Source: Microbacterium esteraromaticum (GTDB taxonomy: Bacteria; Actinomycetota; Actinomycetes; Actinomycetales; Microbacteriaceae). Taken from it: DNA of 64,000 bases. The translations under genes and the position numbers were made by a program. The notes under the pieces are model-generated. The model made no database searches and was not told the DNA's origin. It saw only the letters and a program-made list of their open reading frames with translations. Where the stretch lies: assembly GCF_014084045.1 (NCBI RefSeq), contig NZ_CP043732.1, forward strand, positions 2,542,001 to 2,606,000, written 5' to 3'. This document shows positions 1 through 8,071 of this stretch, piece by piece. Numbering within the stretch: position 1 is the first letter of the stretch; each line of letters begins with the position of its first letter.

Positions 1-912
1 GCGGCGACCGAGAACGGACTGCCGGTCCTGTGGATCGACACGACCGAACAGCTGGTGCCAACACCAGCGCTACCGCCGTCTCCGTCGTGGAATGACACGC
101 TCTCGCGCTTCACTGTTCCAACTGGTGTGATCGGGGTGGACTATGTGTGGACGTCCGGAGGTGGCGGTGTTGGCGCGACGCTCACACCGGGTGCGACCCT
201 GTCAACGACAGGAACGTATCCACGCACAGTGACCATCACGCCAGTGGCTAAGCCGGGGTATGTTCTTGCATCCGGCGTGCGGCCATTCGTGCACGACTTC
301 TACGATCCGAACGTCTTGACCGTGCTCACGTCCGACGGATTCTCCGGGGGAGCATCATCCTCCATCATCGGTCGATCTCTGGACCTCGCGCTTGGTGGAT
401 CGGCGGCGTCGTGGAGTGGCGATGATCTCTGGCAGATCAACGCATCCGCGCAGCTCGAGAAGAAGGCGGGTCTCGCGGGCATCGGAAGGATCGTCCTTGC
501 GGGTGGGTTGATCGCGAGCAACTACCGTGTGGAATTCGATGTCGTCTCGATCTCCGGCGAAGGACAATTTGGCACTGCCGCGGGGCTCGTCGTTGGGATT
601 CGGAACCAGTCGGGATCTCCGTACCAGTTCGAGCTTTCCATCGGCGGCCGGGGGGCCGGCTCATCGCGGCTGTTCTGTGGCGGCGTCGAGACGACACTGA
701 GCAATCAGACCAGCAACGTTGGTCACTGGGTGCTGCAGAAGGTCGGAACGACGATCACGATCACTGGACCGAACGGTACGCCGCAGGTGGTCGACAAGTC
801 AGATGCCAGTCTCATCCCCGGCGTGTCGAGCAAGGAGCTGTGGGTGCGGGTCACGCAGACCGCTATGGGCGTGACGGTGGACAACCTCAAGCTCACCAAG
901 GTGGGTGCCTGA
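1..912 (+). CDS. Phage tail-associated protein, 5'-truncated by the window edge
   Basis: The reading frame is open from the first base and ends at TGA 910-912, so at least 303 codons are present and the true start lies outside. An in-frame GTG at 55 is internal and has no Shine-Dalgarno sequence. The visible part is rich in Gly, Ser, Thr and Val with short beta-type segments and no catalytic motif that I recognise. This suits a minor tail, fibre or baseplate component. The next gene starts one base after its stop. The function is inferred from position in the tail operon; no specific homologue is recognised. Confidence 0.7.
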   Translation, partial: AATENGLPVLWIDTTEQLVPTPALPPSPSWNDTLSRFTVPTGVIGVDYVWTSGGGGVGATLTPGATLSTTGTYPRTVTITPVAKPGYVLASGVRPFVHDFYDPNVLTVLTSDGFSGGASSSIIGRSLDLALGGSAASWSGDDLWQINASAQLEKKAGLAGIGRIVLAGGLIASNYRVEFDVVSISGEGQFGTAAGLVVGIRNQSGSPYQFELSIGGRGAGSSRLFCGGVETTLSNQTSNVGHWVLQKVGTTITITGPNGTPQVVDKSDASLIPGVSSKELWVRVTQTAMGVTVDNLKLTKVGA

Positions 913-913
913 G

Positions 914-2119
914 ATGGTCGCACTGATCCGGCGGTATCAGGCGGACAGCGGCGAGTGGGTTCCCACTGTGCCTAAGCGATGGGACGGATACGGGTGGAGC
1001 CGGCCAGTCGAAGACTATACGACGGTGCGGCGATCACCATTCGATCCATACCTGGCGGCAGGAACCGTGTTCCAGCGCGACGTGTCGCAGATGCCGCTCG
1101 CCACGAAGTCCGTCGCGCAAGCGCAGTGGATGCGAGATCACATCAACTACGGCTCCGGCTATGGGCCGACAGCCCTCAACACGAGTGTCAACGGAACGCA
1201 TCCCGTGCAGGTTCATTTGGTGGACTCCCGAATCCCGGGAATGAACCGAATCCACATGACTTGCGGTGACATCGGCGTGACCGGCTACGGCGCTGAGGTC
1301 CTCTCGGGATGGGTTCCGTGGCCCAAATGGCTAGACGCATCCTCACTGCAAGCGGGCCAGGACTCGTCGGTGGTGATCGTTGATCTCGGGTCCGGCCTGG
1401 TCCGCGAGTACTACTACGTGGAGCAGACTGCGGGTTACACCAACCGCTTCACGGCGTGGGTCGGCGGGATATCGCTCTACAACCGAGATCTCATCGACCT
1501 CGCGGAGCGGAACTATCCCCTGCAATTGCAGATGGGAAGGAACACTGTGGTCCGCATGCACAACTGGGCGGGATGGATCGACATCGCGGGAGCCCGACGC
1601 GGTGTGATCGATCATGCGGTTGCGTTCACCTGTGCGAACATGGCTCTCCCCGACAGTCTCGGCGAAGCGATCGACCCGGACGGCGTGCGCTACATCACGA
1701 AGGGAGCATCGTGGCCCGGACTGAGCGGTGACGGAGACACCGCAAATCCATCTGATGAGGTGCCGATACACGGGCAATGGGCACGCCTCCCGACGACGCT
1801 CGACCTGTCCCCGTCTGGGCCTTACCCGCCGTTCCTGCGTATGGTGATCCGTGCGATCCAGAAGTACGGGATGGTGTGCACCGACTCCAACAACTTCGTG
1901 CACGCCTTCAACGCAGAGCCGGGCTTCTACGAGAGACAGTTCCTCGGCGTGGACCCGTGGTCAAGCGGTGGGGACGTGACGGCGAAGTATCGCGAGCTGA
2001 ACATCCGCGAGGGTCGAGACCCCGCGGATGCCCTCTCGGTGGCAGCGTTCCCGTGGGGACAGACCCAGTGGGCGCCTCGCCACTGGGGCGCGCCGACGAG
2101 GATCGCTGCTCAACCTTAG
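914..2119 (+). CDS. Phage tail protein resembling an uncharacterised secreted-protein family
   Basis: This 401-residue protein starts at ATG 914, one base after the previous stop (an in-frame GTG at 905 is possible). It is rich in Trp, Tyr and Gly. About residues 225-335 contain an IDHAVAFT segment, a Pro/Gly-rich stretch and an AIQKYGMVCTDSN segment. From memory, these recur in this order in uncharacterised secreted proteins of Actinobacteria and other soil bacteria, where the middle reads like GARFRL. That suggests a host-surface or glycan-related tail tip module. It could equally be a structural minor tail protein. No signal peptide or catalytic residue is evident. Confidence 0.65.
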   Translation: MVALIRRYQADSGEWVPTVPKRWDGYGWSRPVEDYTTVRRSPFDPYLAAGTVFQRDVSQMPLATKSVAQAQWMRDHINYGSGYGPTALNTSVNGTHPVQVHLVDSRIPGMNRIHMTCGDIGVTGYGAEVLSGWVPWPKWLDASSLQAGQDSSVVIVDLGSGLVREYYYVEQTAGYTNRFTAWVGGISLYNRDLIDLAERNYPLQLQMGRNTVVRMHNWAGWIDIAGARRGVIDHAVAFTCANMALPDSLGEAIDPDGVRYITKGASWPGLSGDGDTANPSDEVPIHGQWARLPTTLDLSPSGPYPPFLRMVIRAIQKYGMVCTDSNNFVHAFNAEPGFYERQFLGVDPWSSGGDVTAKYRELNIREGRDPADALSVAAFPWGQTQWAPRHWGAPTRIAAQP

Positions 2120-3180
2120 GTCGTGGCTGCGAGGGAAGGGGCTGGAATCTGTGGTGTCTGTTTTCCGCGGCCCCGCAACCGCATGGCGGGCCGCTCGACA
2201 AGAACCCAGCTCGCCCACGCAAACGGCACGGTCGCAGCGATCGACAACAACATGAATAGCCAGAGCGGCATGCGCTCCCCGATCGTGATCGCGAGAAGCT
2301 GCTGGACCGGGAAGGCGTAGATATACATCCCATACGAGATGTCGTTCTTCGCACCGACCCGGTCCAGCGGCAACGCGATCCCTAGCCACATGCAGAGGTA
2401 CGCCAGCGGGACGGCCGCGAGGATATCGAAGGTCCCCGTCGCAGCAGTGATGACGACGGCCACAGCGGACACGGCGGCGAACTCCCACCGGTACGCGACT
2501 CGCTCCCGGAGGACGTACAGCAGAGCGCCCGCGGCGAAGTAGGTCCCGAGGCGAATGGTGTGCAAGATGACGTTCACATGCAGCACGTCGAGATACACGT
2601 GCGCAGCGGTGACTGCCATGCCGCCGATGACCGTGATCGAGAGTGCCAGCGCCAGCCACCGCCGAGGGATGACAGTCATCGCGAGACCGATTCCGACGTA
2701 GCAGAGCGCTTCGTAGAAGAGCGTCCAGAGCGACCCGTTCCACGCGTCTGGATACGGTGCGGTGGGAAGTGTGCCATTCACGTCGAATGTGAAGATGTAG
2801 AGGCCGGCGTTCTTGAGCAAATATTCAACCCCGGCGGTGATCGAGAACTCGCCCATGACGAGAGTCGATAGCGGGGCGAAGACGAAGGCCGTCGCCGCAA
2901 GCACAACGACGAACGCCGGGTAGATCCGCAGGAATCGGCGCCACAGGAATGGGGCGATCGCAGAGTGGTCACGGCTGCCAGCGATCAGGTAGCCCGAGAT
3001 CACGAAGAAGCCAGCGACGGCCCAGGGGCCGAGCGAGTTGAACGCGCCGGGCCCGATCGGTTCGTCTGTCCGGCCGCTCAGGGGCCACGCGTGAGCGACG
3101 ATCACCGCGGTCGCGAACAGCAGGCGCAGAGCATTCAGGCTGTTCTGCTTCGGATTGAACGCGGCCCCCAATGAAGTCAT
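2116..3180 (-). CDS. Membrane acyltransferase (acyltransferase_3 / OafA-like), prophage moron
   Basis: This 354-residue protein has about ten hydrophobic segments. Its N-terminus (LNALRLLFATAVIVAHAWPL) has the conserved R and H of acyltransferase_3 enzymes, which transfer acyl groups, often acetyl, to sugars of surface polysaccharides. ATG 3180 is chosen because an agcgta (TACGCT on the minus strand) at 3188-3193 lies 7 bases upstream, suggesting a leaderless message; a longer frame reaches 3261. The gene runs against the tail operon and overlaps the stop of the preceding tail gene by 4 bases. This is the layout of a lysogenic-conversion moron that could modify the host envelope. The substrate is unknown. 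Confidence 0.85.
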   Translation of the reverse strand: MTSLGAAFNPKQNSLNALRLLFATAVIVAHAWPLSGRTDEPIGPGAFNSLGPWAVAGFFVISGYLIAGSRDHSAIAPFLWRRFLRIYPAFVVVLAATAFVFAPLSTLVMGEFSITAGVEYLLKNAGLYIFTFDVNGTLPTAPYPDAWNGSLWTLFYEALCYVGIGLAMTVIPRRWLALALSITVIGGMAVTAAHVYLDVLHVNVILHTIRLGTYFAAGALLYVLRERVAYRWEFAAVSAVAVVITAATGTFDILAAVPLAYLCMWLGIALPLDRVGAKNDISYGMYIYAFPVQQLLAITIGERMPLWLFMLLSIAATVPFAWASWVLVERPAMRLRGRGKQTPQIPAPSLAATT

Positions 3181-3187
3181 GAGCCCG

Positions 3188-3193
3188 AGCGTA
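3188..3193 (-). promoter_or_regulatory. Candidate -10 box for the prophage acyltransferase
   Basis: TACGCT on the minus strand ends 7 bases before ATG 3180, which fits a leaderless transcript independent of the phage late operon. A TTGCAT lies upstream but at a spacing that is too long for a good -35 box. Confidence 0.4.
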
Positions 3194-3278
3194 TCGAACG
3201 GGCGTCCTCCGGCCGACATGCAACGCGAGCGCCCGTGACCCCTAGGGGGTCCGGTGCACACGAGAGAGGTGGTCTGCT

Positions 3279-3995
3279 GTGGTCACGAACATCGGCTTCG
3301 ACAACGAGCACCCGTACGTCGAGGAAGGCGCTGACGAGGGCGAGGTCTCCGTCGTCGGGAACCGGATCTCGGTCACCGACACCATCGCTCGTGCGGAGCG
3401 CGTCACCATCGAACGGTCGGTCGACGGCGGCCTCACCTGGGAGCCGGTGGTCGATGACGCGGTCGCCGGGGACGGCATCAACCTCGTCGACTTCGAATCC
3501 CTGTCCTACGGTGACAACCTCTACCGGGCGGTCGCTTTCACGGCGGAGGGGGCGACGTCGGAGACGGAGATCACCGTGCAGGCGCGCTCCGGTGCGTTCT
3601 GGCTATCAGGTGGACCCGGGTACGGGGACACGGGACGTCTCCCGCTGAACCCCGATGTGAAGCACTCGGGCGGGCGGGAGCGTGCGCTCAAGGAGTACGC
3701 CGGCCGGTCCAAGCCGGTCGCGCTCGTCGGCGAGATGACCTCCCGTGCCGTCGCCGTGTCCGGGCGGGTGACGGATGAGAAGTGGATCGAGGAAACCGCG
3801 AACATCGAAGACCTGATCCGCATCGCGCAACTCCCGTCCCGCCTGTTCCTGTTCCGTGACCCGGACGGACGCCGCATGTACGGAGTGCTGAGCGACGTCG
3901 ACCTTGACCGGCTTCTCGCGATCCAGCAGGCGAACGGCATCCGCGGGTGGAACGGCCTGTGGGGGTACTCGTTCACATTCACGGAGGCGACATGA
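3279..3995 (+). CDS. Phage minor tail protein
   Basis: This 238-residue protein starts at GTG 3279 behind a GAGAGAGG ribosome-binding site. Its N-terminal third looks like an immunoglobulin-like or fibronectin-like strand pattern (ISVTDTIARAERVTIERSVD). The C-terminal part contains segments such as LFLFRDPDGRRMYGVLSDVD. This is the pattern of distal tail or tail-baseplate proteins of actinobacteriophages, where a beta-sandwich hub binds the tail tube. Its stop overlaps the start of the next gene by 4 bases, so the two are translationally coupled. The family assignment comes from position and general appearance. Confidence 0.65.
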   Translation: MVTNIGFDNEHPYVEEGADEGEVSVVGNRISVTDTIARAERVTIERSVDGGLTWEPVVDDAVAGDGINLVDFESLSYGDNLYRAVAFTAEGATSETEITVQARSGAFWLSGGPGYGDTGRLPLNPDVKHSGGRERALKEYAGRSKPVALVGEMTSRAVAVSGRVTDEKWIEETANIEDLIRIAQLPSRLFLFRDPDGRRMYGVLSDVDLDRLLAIQQANGIRGWNGLWGYSFTFTEAT

Positions 3996-5011
3996 CGACC
4001 CGGTGGTCCTTCGAGCTGCTCGACAGTGAAGACCGCCCCATCGGCGAGCTCGACGGCGTCACGGGCGGCCGTGCGGAGATCGTGGCTCAGTCGGCGCTGG
4101 GTGGGTCCGGTCGGCTGGTTGTCGACGGGCGGCAGAACATCGACTGGGCGTCGAACCGTGTCCGCGCCTGGTTCCACGACGGTGACCGGTCCTGGCCCGT
4201 CGGGACGTACATGTTCGCGTCCCCGACCGATCAGCACTCGGGGCTCGGCGTGACCACCCATGACGTCGGGCTGCTGACGAAGATGAACGTCCCCGCGGAG
4301 GACAAGGTCGAAGCCCGCTTCTCGATCGCGGCGGGCACGGAGATCATCCCGGCCGCCGTCGACCTGCTCACCTCCACCGGAGAGACCCGTGTCGCGTCGA
4401 CCTCGTCCGATGCGACGCTCACGGCCGCGCTCACCTGGCCGGCCGGGACGTCGAAACTCGGGATCATCAACGACCTGTTGCAGGCGGCCGGGTACTGGTC
4501 GCTCTGGTGTGACGGCTCAGGCCAATTCCGCATCGAGCCCTATGTCGACCCGCAGAATCGGAGCATCACGCACCGGTTCGCGCATGGCGAGGAGTCCCTG
4601 CACTTCCCGGACTGGTCGCGTGAGCAGAACCTCGCCGACGTCCCGAATCGGTTCCTCGCGATCGGACGCGGCGACGAAGAGAACCCACCGCTCATCGGGA
4701 TCGCGAAGAACGACGACCCGACGTCACCGTTCTCCCGTCAGGCGCGCGGCCGATGGATCACCGCCACGGAAGAGGGCGTCGAAGCCGAGTCGCAGCAGAT
4801 CATCGACCAGTACGCGGCCAGGAAGCTGCGTGACCTGATGGACCCCGTCGCCCGGATCAGCGTGTCCCACGCGATGCTCGACCTGAATCCGAATGATCTG
4901 GTCGAGTTCATCCCGGAGGACGGCGTCACCCGGCTGGCGACGATCCAGCGCATGTCGATGAGCTTCACCCCGTTCACGGACATCGATGCGGAGTGGAGGC
5001 AAGTGCTGTGA
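3992..5011 (+). CDS. Phage minor tail / baseplate protein
   Basis: This 339-residue protein starts at ATG 3992, overlapping the preceding stop (ATGA). The first 90 residues look like a beta-rich baseplate domain (WSFELLDSEDRPIGELDG). The middle contains GIINDLLQAAGYWSLWCD and DPQNRSITHRF segments, and the end contains ISVSHAMLDLNPNDLVEFIP. This succession resembles the gp27/baseplate-hub-like minor tail proteins of siphoviruses of Gram-positive hosts. It is coupled by a GTGA overlap to the small gene that follows. The exact role in the tail tip is inferred. Confidence 0.65.
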   Translation: MTTRWSFELLDSEDRPIGELDGVTGGRAEIVAQSALGGSGRLVVDGRQNIDWASNRVRAWFHDGDRSWPVGTYMFASPTDQHSGLGVTTHDVGLLTKMNVPAEDKVEARFSIAAGTEIIPAAVDLLTSTGETRVASTSSDATLTAALTWPAGTSKLGIINDLLQAAGYWSLWCDGSGQFRIEPYVDPQNRSITHRFAHGEESLHFPDWSREQNLADVPNRFLAIGRGDEENPPLIGIAKNDDPTSPFSRQARGRWITATEEGVEAESQQIIDQYAARKLRDLMDPVARISVSHAMLDLNPNDLVEFIPEDGVTRLATIQRMSMSFTPFTDIDAEWRQVL

Positions 5012-5277
5012 AAGACCGCTTCGCCCCGCTGAAGAAGCTGATTCATGGCCTCGTGAGCGAGGTTCGACGGAAGTCGGAGATCCGACTGGGCACCGTCACC
5101 CAGGCGTCACCCCTGCGGATCGCACTCGACGGTGACGTCGACCTCGACGAAACGAGCCCGACGGTCGGGCAGCCGATCTCCACCCCGGCGGTGTCCCTCA
5201 TGGTGCACACGGTCGGGCAGCGGGTGATCTGCGCCGAGCAGCACCGACAGATCCTCGTCATCCAAGCTGGCGCCTGA
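5008..5277 (+). CDS. Small phage protein of the tail operon
   Basis: This 89-residue protein starts at GTG 5008, whose GTGA overlaps the previous stop; an in-frame GTG at 4993 is less likely. After a basic N-terminus (KDRFAPLKKLIHGLVSEVRR) comes a short beta-rich domain ending in QHRQILVIQAGA. It has no membrane segment. The last position before the operon terminator, in the tail-baseplate group, suggests a small baseplate or tail-tip accessory protein. I do not recognise a family with confidence. Confidence 0.6.
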   Translation: MKDRFAPLKKLIHGLVSEVRRKSEIRLGTVTQASPLRIALDGDVDLDETSPTVGQPISTPAVSLMVHTVGQRVICAEQHRQILVIQAGA

Positions 5278-5296
5278 GCCAGCCCCACCCGTTCTC

Positions 5297-5318
5297 AGCC
5301 CCGCCCGTGTGCGGGGCT
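5297..5318 (+). terminator. Hairpin terminator between tail and lysis genes
   Basis: Perfect 8-bp arms, AGCCCCGC at 5297-5304 and GCGGGGCT at 5311-5318, enclose a 6-base loop. The hairpin lies in the gap between the last tail gene and the endolysin. There is no clear T tract, so it may only attenuate late transcription. Confidence 0.6.
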
Positions 5319-5340
5319 TCGTCGTGAAAGGGGGCCCGTC

Positions 5341-6810
5341 GTGGCTCTGATGCCGATGCCGTTCAGCAATCCCCGCACCTACCCAGGGCATAGCGGGGTG
5401 GACTTCCCACAGCCTCGAGGCACGGCGATTCGTGCGTCCGCGGCGGGAAAGGTGCTGCGCAAGCCGCGCACGGACCGGGGCGGGTACTGGACGACCATCC
5501 AGTACGACAACGGCGCTGTCGTCGGCTACGCCCATCAGGACGCGCCCGCATCGATCGCTGTCGGCGCGCGCGTGTCCGAAGGAACCGTGATCGGGAAGGT
5601 CGGCTCGCTCGGCCAGAACAGCACCGGACCGCACCTGCACATGGAGAACATCAACAACGCGACGTACGCAGGCATGATGGCGCTGCTCGACCGGTCGCGC
5701 GTCGTCGGTGCCACACCGACGGGAGGGAGCACCGACATGTCGAACTGGCCCGCACGCGCCCTGTACGGCGAAGCATGGGTGAAGGCCGCACAGCAGAAGC
5801 TGACCGCGTTCGGTCTCTACTCCGGCGACATCGACGGCAAGGACGGCCCAGCATCCCAGGAGGCCACGGAGACGCTGCAGCGCATCGGCGGGCTGAAGGA
5901 CGATGGCGTATTCGGACCGAAGACGAACGAACTCGCCGACCTGATCCTTGCGGGCCGCAACGCGACCAGTCGCCCCGTGCGCGACATTCAGGCGAAGGTC
6001 GGAGCCGACCCCGACAACATCTGGGGCGGGCGCACCTCACTCGCTGCGTACAAGTGGCAGAAAGCGAACGGGCTCACCGCCGACGCGATCTGGGGGCCAG
6101 CCTCTGACGCGAAGGCATTCCCACCGGCGCCTGCCCCGACACCGACGCCTGTTCCTGAAGCGACCCCGCGCGAGCCCGTCTACCCCGACGCGATCCGCGC
6201 ATGGAACGTTCCGCTCGCTTCCGCCCGCACCGCAGGCGTCACGATCGACCGGTTCATCATCCACCACCAGGGATCAACCAACGACGACGAGGCGTACTTC
6301 AAGACGAAGAACGACCGCGGTTCGTGCCCGACGTGGCAGGTGAAGAAGGACGGCACGGTCGTCGAGTTCATCCCGCCCGATATGAAGCCGTCCTCGACGG
6401 GCTCGTGGAACGACCGGTCCGTGGCTGTGGAAACGCAGAACGTCACGGGGGACGTGTCCGGTACTGACAAGGTGGCCGGGACCGACTGGGTGATATCCGA
6501 CGCCTCGCACGAGGCGATCGCACACCTCGTCGTCTGGGCGTCCAAGCACTTCGGATTCCCGATCGACCGCACGCACGTCATCGGCCACCGCGAGACGGGC
6601 GCCGCGACTGCGTGCCCCGGCCCGTCGATGGACCTCGACGGGATCGTCAAGCGCGCACAGGAGCTCGCCGCGCCCGATCCAGAGCCGGAGGTTCCGGCAG
6701 GGTCCGTCGTGATCGTGAAGGCCGAGCTGCTCGAGCTACGTGCGCGGGTGTCGACGGCGATCGGTGACCTGCAGGCCTTCGGCCAGCGGATCGACGGGTG
6801 GCTGTCGTGA
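5341..6810 (+). CDS. Endolysin with M23 peptidase, peptidoglycan-binding and amidase_2 domains
   Basis: This 489-residue lysin degrades host peptidoglycan at the end of infection. It starts at GTG 5341 behind GAAAGGGGG. Residues 14-110 form an M23 endopeptidase with zinc ligands H17, D21 and H100 (motifs HSGVD and GPHLHME). Residues 138-260 form two peptidoglycan-binding-like repeats, followed by a Pro/Thr linker at 261-278. Residues 283-445 form an N-acetylmuramoyl-L-alanine amidase (amidase_2) with HH at 308-309, H416 in GHRETG and C425 in ACPGP. The C-terminal tail (455-489) is helical. Having two catalytic domains of different bond specificity is less common than one. There is no signal peptide, so export would need the holin encoded downstream. 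Confidence 0.93.
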   Translation: MALMPMPFSNPRTYPGHSGVDFPQPRGTAIRASAAGKVLRKPRTDRGGYWTTIQYDNGAVVGYAHQDAPASIAVGARVSEGTVIGKVGSLGQNSTGPHLHMENINNATYAGMMALLDRSRVVGATPTGGSTDMSNWPARALYGEAWVKAAQQKLTAFGLYSGDIDGKDGPASQEATETLQRIGGLKDDGVFGPKTNELADLILAGRNATSRPVRDIQAKVGADPDNIWGGRTSLAAYKWQKANGLTADAIWGPASDAKAFPPAPAPTPTPVPEATPREPVYPDAIRAWNVPLASARTAGVTIDRFIIHHQGSTNDDEAYFKTKNDRGSCPTWQVKKDGTVVEFIPPDMKPSSTGSWNDRSVAVETQNVTGDVSGTDKVAGTDWVISDASHEAIAHLVVWASKHFGFPIDRTHVIGHRETGAATACPGPSMDLDGIVKRAQELAAPDPEPEVPAGSVVIVKAELLELRARVSTAIGDLQAFGQRIDGWLS

Positions 6811-6950
6811 CCCGCCGCCGGAACGTGCAGCACGGGCAGGCCCGACGCCACGTCTCCATGTTCGAGGTCGGATGCCTCGGCGTCCTGTTCGCTGTCGCGA
6901 TCTCCGCGTTCATGCTGATGTGCGCGCCGAGTATGGCGGTGATCGGGTGA
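6807..6950 (+). CDS. Small single-span membrane protein of the lysis cassette
   Basis: This 47-codon gene starts at GTG 6807, which overlaps the endolysin stop (GTGA), and ends at TGA 6948-6950, which overlaps the GTG start of the next gene. The basic N-terminus (TRRRNVQHGQARRH) is followed by one hydrophobic segment of about 22 residues (LGVLFAVAISAFMLMC). Such small proteins between endolysin and holin genes are often accessory holins or antiholins. The tight overlaps on both sides support real translation despite the small size. The function is inferred from context. Confidence 0.65.
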   Translation: MTRRRNVQHGQARRHVSMFEVGCLGVLFAVAISAFMLMCAPSMAVIG

Positions 6951-7372
6951 GCGAGGGGGTCCTCATCACGATCATCACAGCCGGCCAGGCGATCGTGCTC
7001 GCGCTTCTCGGGATCGTCGCCACCCGGCTCGGGAAGGTGCGCACGACCGTCGGGGCGGTGCAGACCGACGTCGCCCGGGTCAAGGCGGATGCCTCGGCTG
7101 CGCGGACGAACAGTGCGGCAGCGCGCGTGCAGGTCGAAAACGATCACTCGACGAACATGCGCGAGGAGAACGACGAGCGCCACCGTGAGACGAAGCGGTG
7201 GATCGACGATCTCCGTGCCACCTTCACCGGCGAGATCCGCGTACTCCGCAAAGAGGTCGGAGCCGACATCGGCGGCATCCGGCAAGAACTCCGCGACGAC
7301 CGTCGCGCCAACCGAGATGCGATCAGCGACCTGTCTGGTCGCATCACTTCGATCGAACAGAAGGAGTCCTGA
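6947..7372 (+). CDS. DUF2746-like membrane/coiled-coil lysis cassette protein
   Basis: This 141-residue protein starts at GTG 6947, overlapping the preceding TGA. It has one N-terminal membrane span (about residues 3-23) followed by a long charged helical region likely to form a coiled coil. The layout matches DUF2746-type proteins that often lie in lysis cassettes of phages infecting Actinobacteria; the name is from recall of the architecture, not a search. It may act as a holin partner or a spanin-like element. Its TGA overlaps the holin ATG and is preceded by an AAGGAG ribosome-binding site for that gene. Confidence 0.7.
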   Translation: MSEGVLITIITAGQAIVLALLGIVATRLGKVRTTVGAVQTDVARVKADASAARTNSAAARVQVENDHSTNMREENDERHRETKRWIDDLRATFTGEIRVLRKEVGADIGGIRQELRDDRRANRDAISDLSGRITSIEQKES

Positions 7373-7680
7373 TGGACATCACCCTCCCCACCATTCCTGC
7401 GGGCGTGCTCGTGCTGCTGGCACTGCTCGCCCCGTACGTGCAGGCGCTCATCCAGCGCCCCGAGTGGTCGCCGACCGTGAAGAAGATCGTCGCGGTCGGC
7501 GTGGCCCTGGCGCTCACGACCGTCGTGCTCGCGTTCTACTACGTGTACACGGGCGACACGATCCCTGACTGGCCCGTGCTGGTGCTGCTCGCGATCGTCG
7601 TCGCTCAGGCGTCCTACGCCATGGTGACGAAGACCACCGCGACCGCGCTCGAGCAGCGCACCTCGCCGCAGCGCTACTGA
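7372..7680 (+). CDS. Phage holin
   Basis: This 102-residue protein has three hydrophobic segments (about residues 7-26, 38-59 and 65-85), a short charged N-terminus and a hydrophilic tail. That is the layout of a class I-like holin that forms lesions in the inner membrane and releases the endolysin. It starts at ATG 7372 overlapping the previous stop and has AAGGAG upstream. It is the last gene of the lysis cassette and is followed within 20 bases by a terminator. Identification rests on topology and position. Confidence 0.8.
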   Translation: MDITLPTIPAGVLVLLALLAPYVQALIQRPEWSPTVKKIVAVGVALALTTVVLAFYYVYTGDTIPDWPVLVLLAIVVAQASYAMVTKTTATALEQRTSPQRY

Positions 7681-7695
7681 CTGAACTGCGTTGAA

Positions 7696-7727
7696 CGCCC
7701 CTCATCCTCTTCGGAGGGTGAGGGGCG
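7696..7727 (+). terminator. UUCG-tetraloop terminator of the phage late operon
   Basis: 14-bp arms (7696-7709 and 7714-7727, one G-T wobble) enclose the very stable tetraloop TTCG at 7710-7713. The hairpin starts 15 bases after the holin stop. Confidence 0.85.
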
Positions 7728-7742
7728 ATTCTGTGTTGGTGG

Positions 7743-8033
7743 CTACTCGGGTGGTGGCGGGGTGGTGTGTCCGATCCCACGCCTGGACTGCCCCAACGCA
7801 ATACCCGGGTGCAGTGCGTCCCCGAACTCGACCTGCAGCGCATCAACCAACACGCGCAGGTGCTCGTCGCCGCCGTGGTAGCCGATCCACGTCCCAACCG
7901 TCCCCACCAGCACACCAGTCCGCACGCCGGCCGCAGCACGCAACTCAGCAATCACCACAGCCGGATCAGCCGTGAACTTCCCACGCGTCAGAATCGCCGA
8001 CAACCGAATATCGAGAGCCGTATCGGGATGCAT
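7743..8033 (-). CDS. Hypothetical prophage protein
   Basis: This 96-residue protein is read from ATG 8033; a TTG at 8063 would extend it by ten residues. It contains an N-terminal helical segment and a LRVLVDALQVEFGDALH segment, and the C-terminus ends in TTPPPPE. No family is recognised. It lies downstream of hicB on the same strand and could be read through from it. Its stop is only 16 bases from the late operon terminator, so the two transcription units converge here. Confidence 0.5.
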   Translation of the reverse strand: MHPDTALDIRLSAILTRGKFTADPAVVIAELRAAAGVRTGVLVGTVGTWIGYHGGDEHLRVLVDALQVEFGDALHPGIALGQSRRGIGHTTPPPPE

Positions 8034-8071
8034 GCCGTGGACGATACTCCCGGCCACAGACAACCCTTCAG

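Noticed and set aside
3239..3248. 10-bp palindrome CCCCTAGGGG as an operator
   Set aside because: It is short and single, with no matching copy near phage promoters; it is too weak to call.
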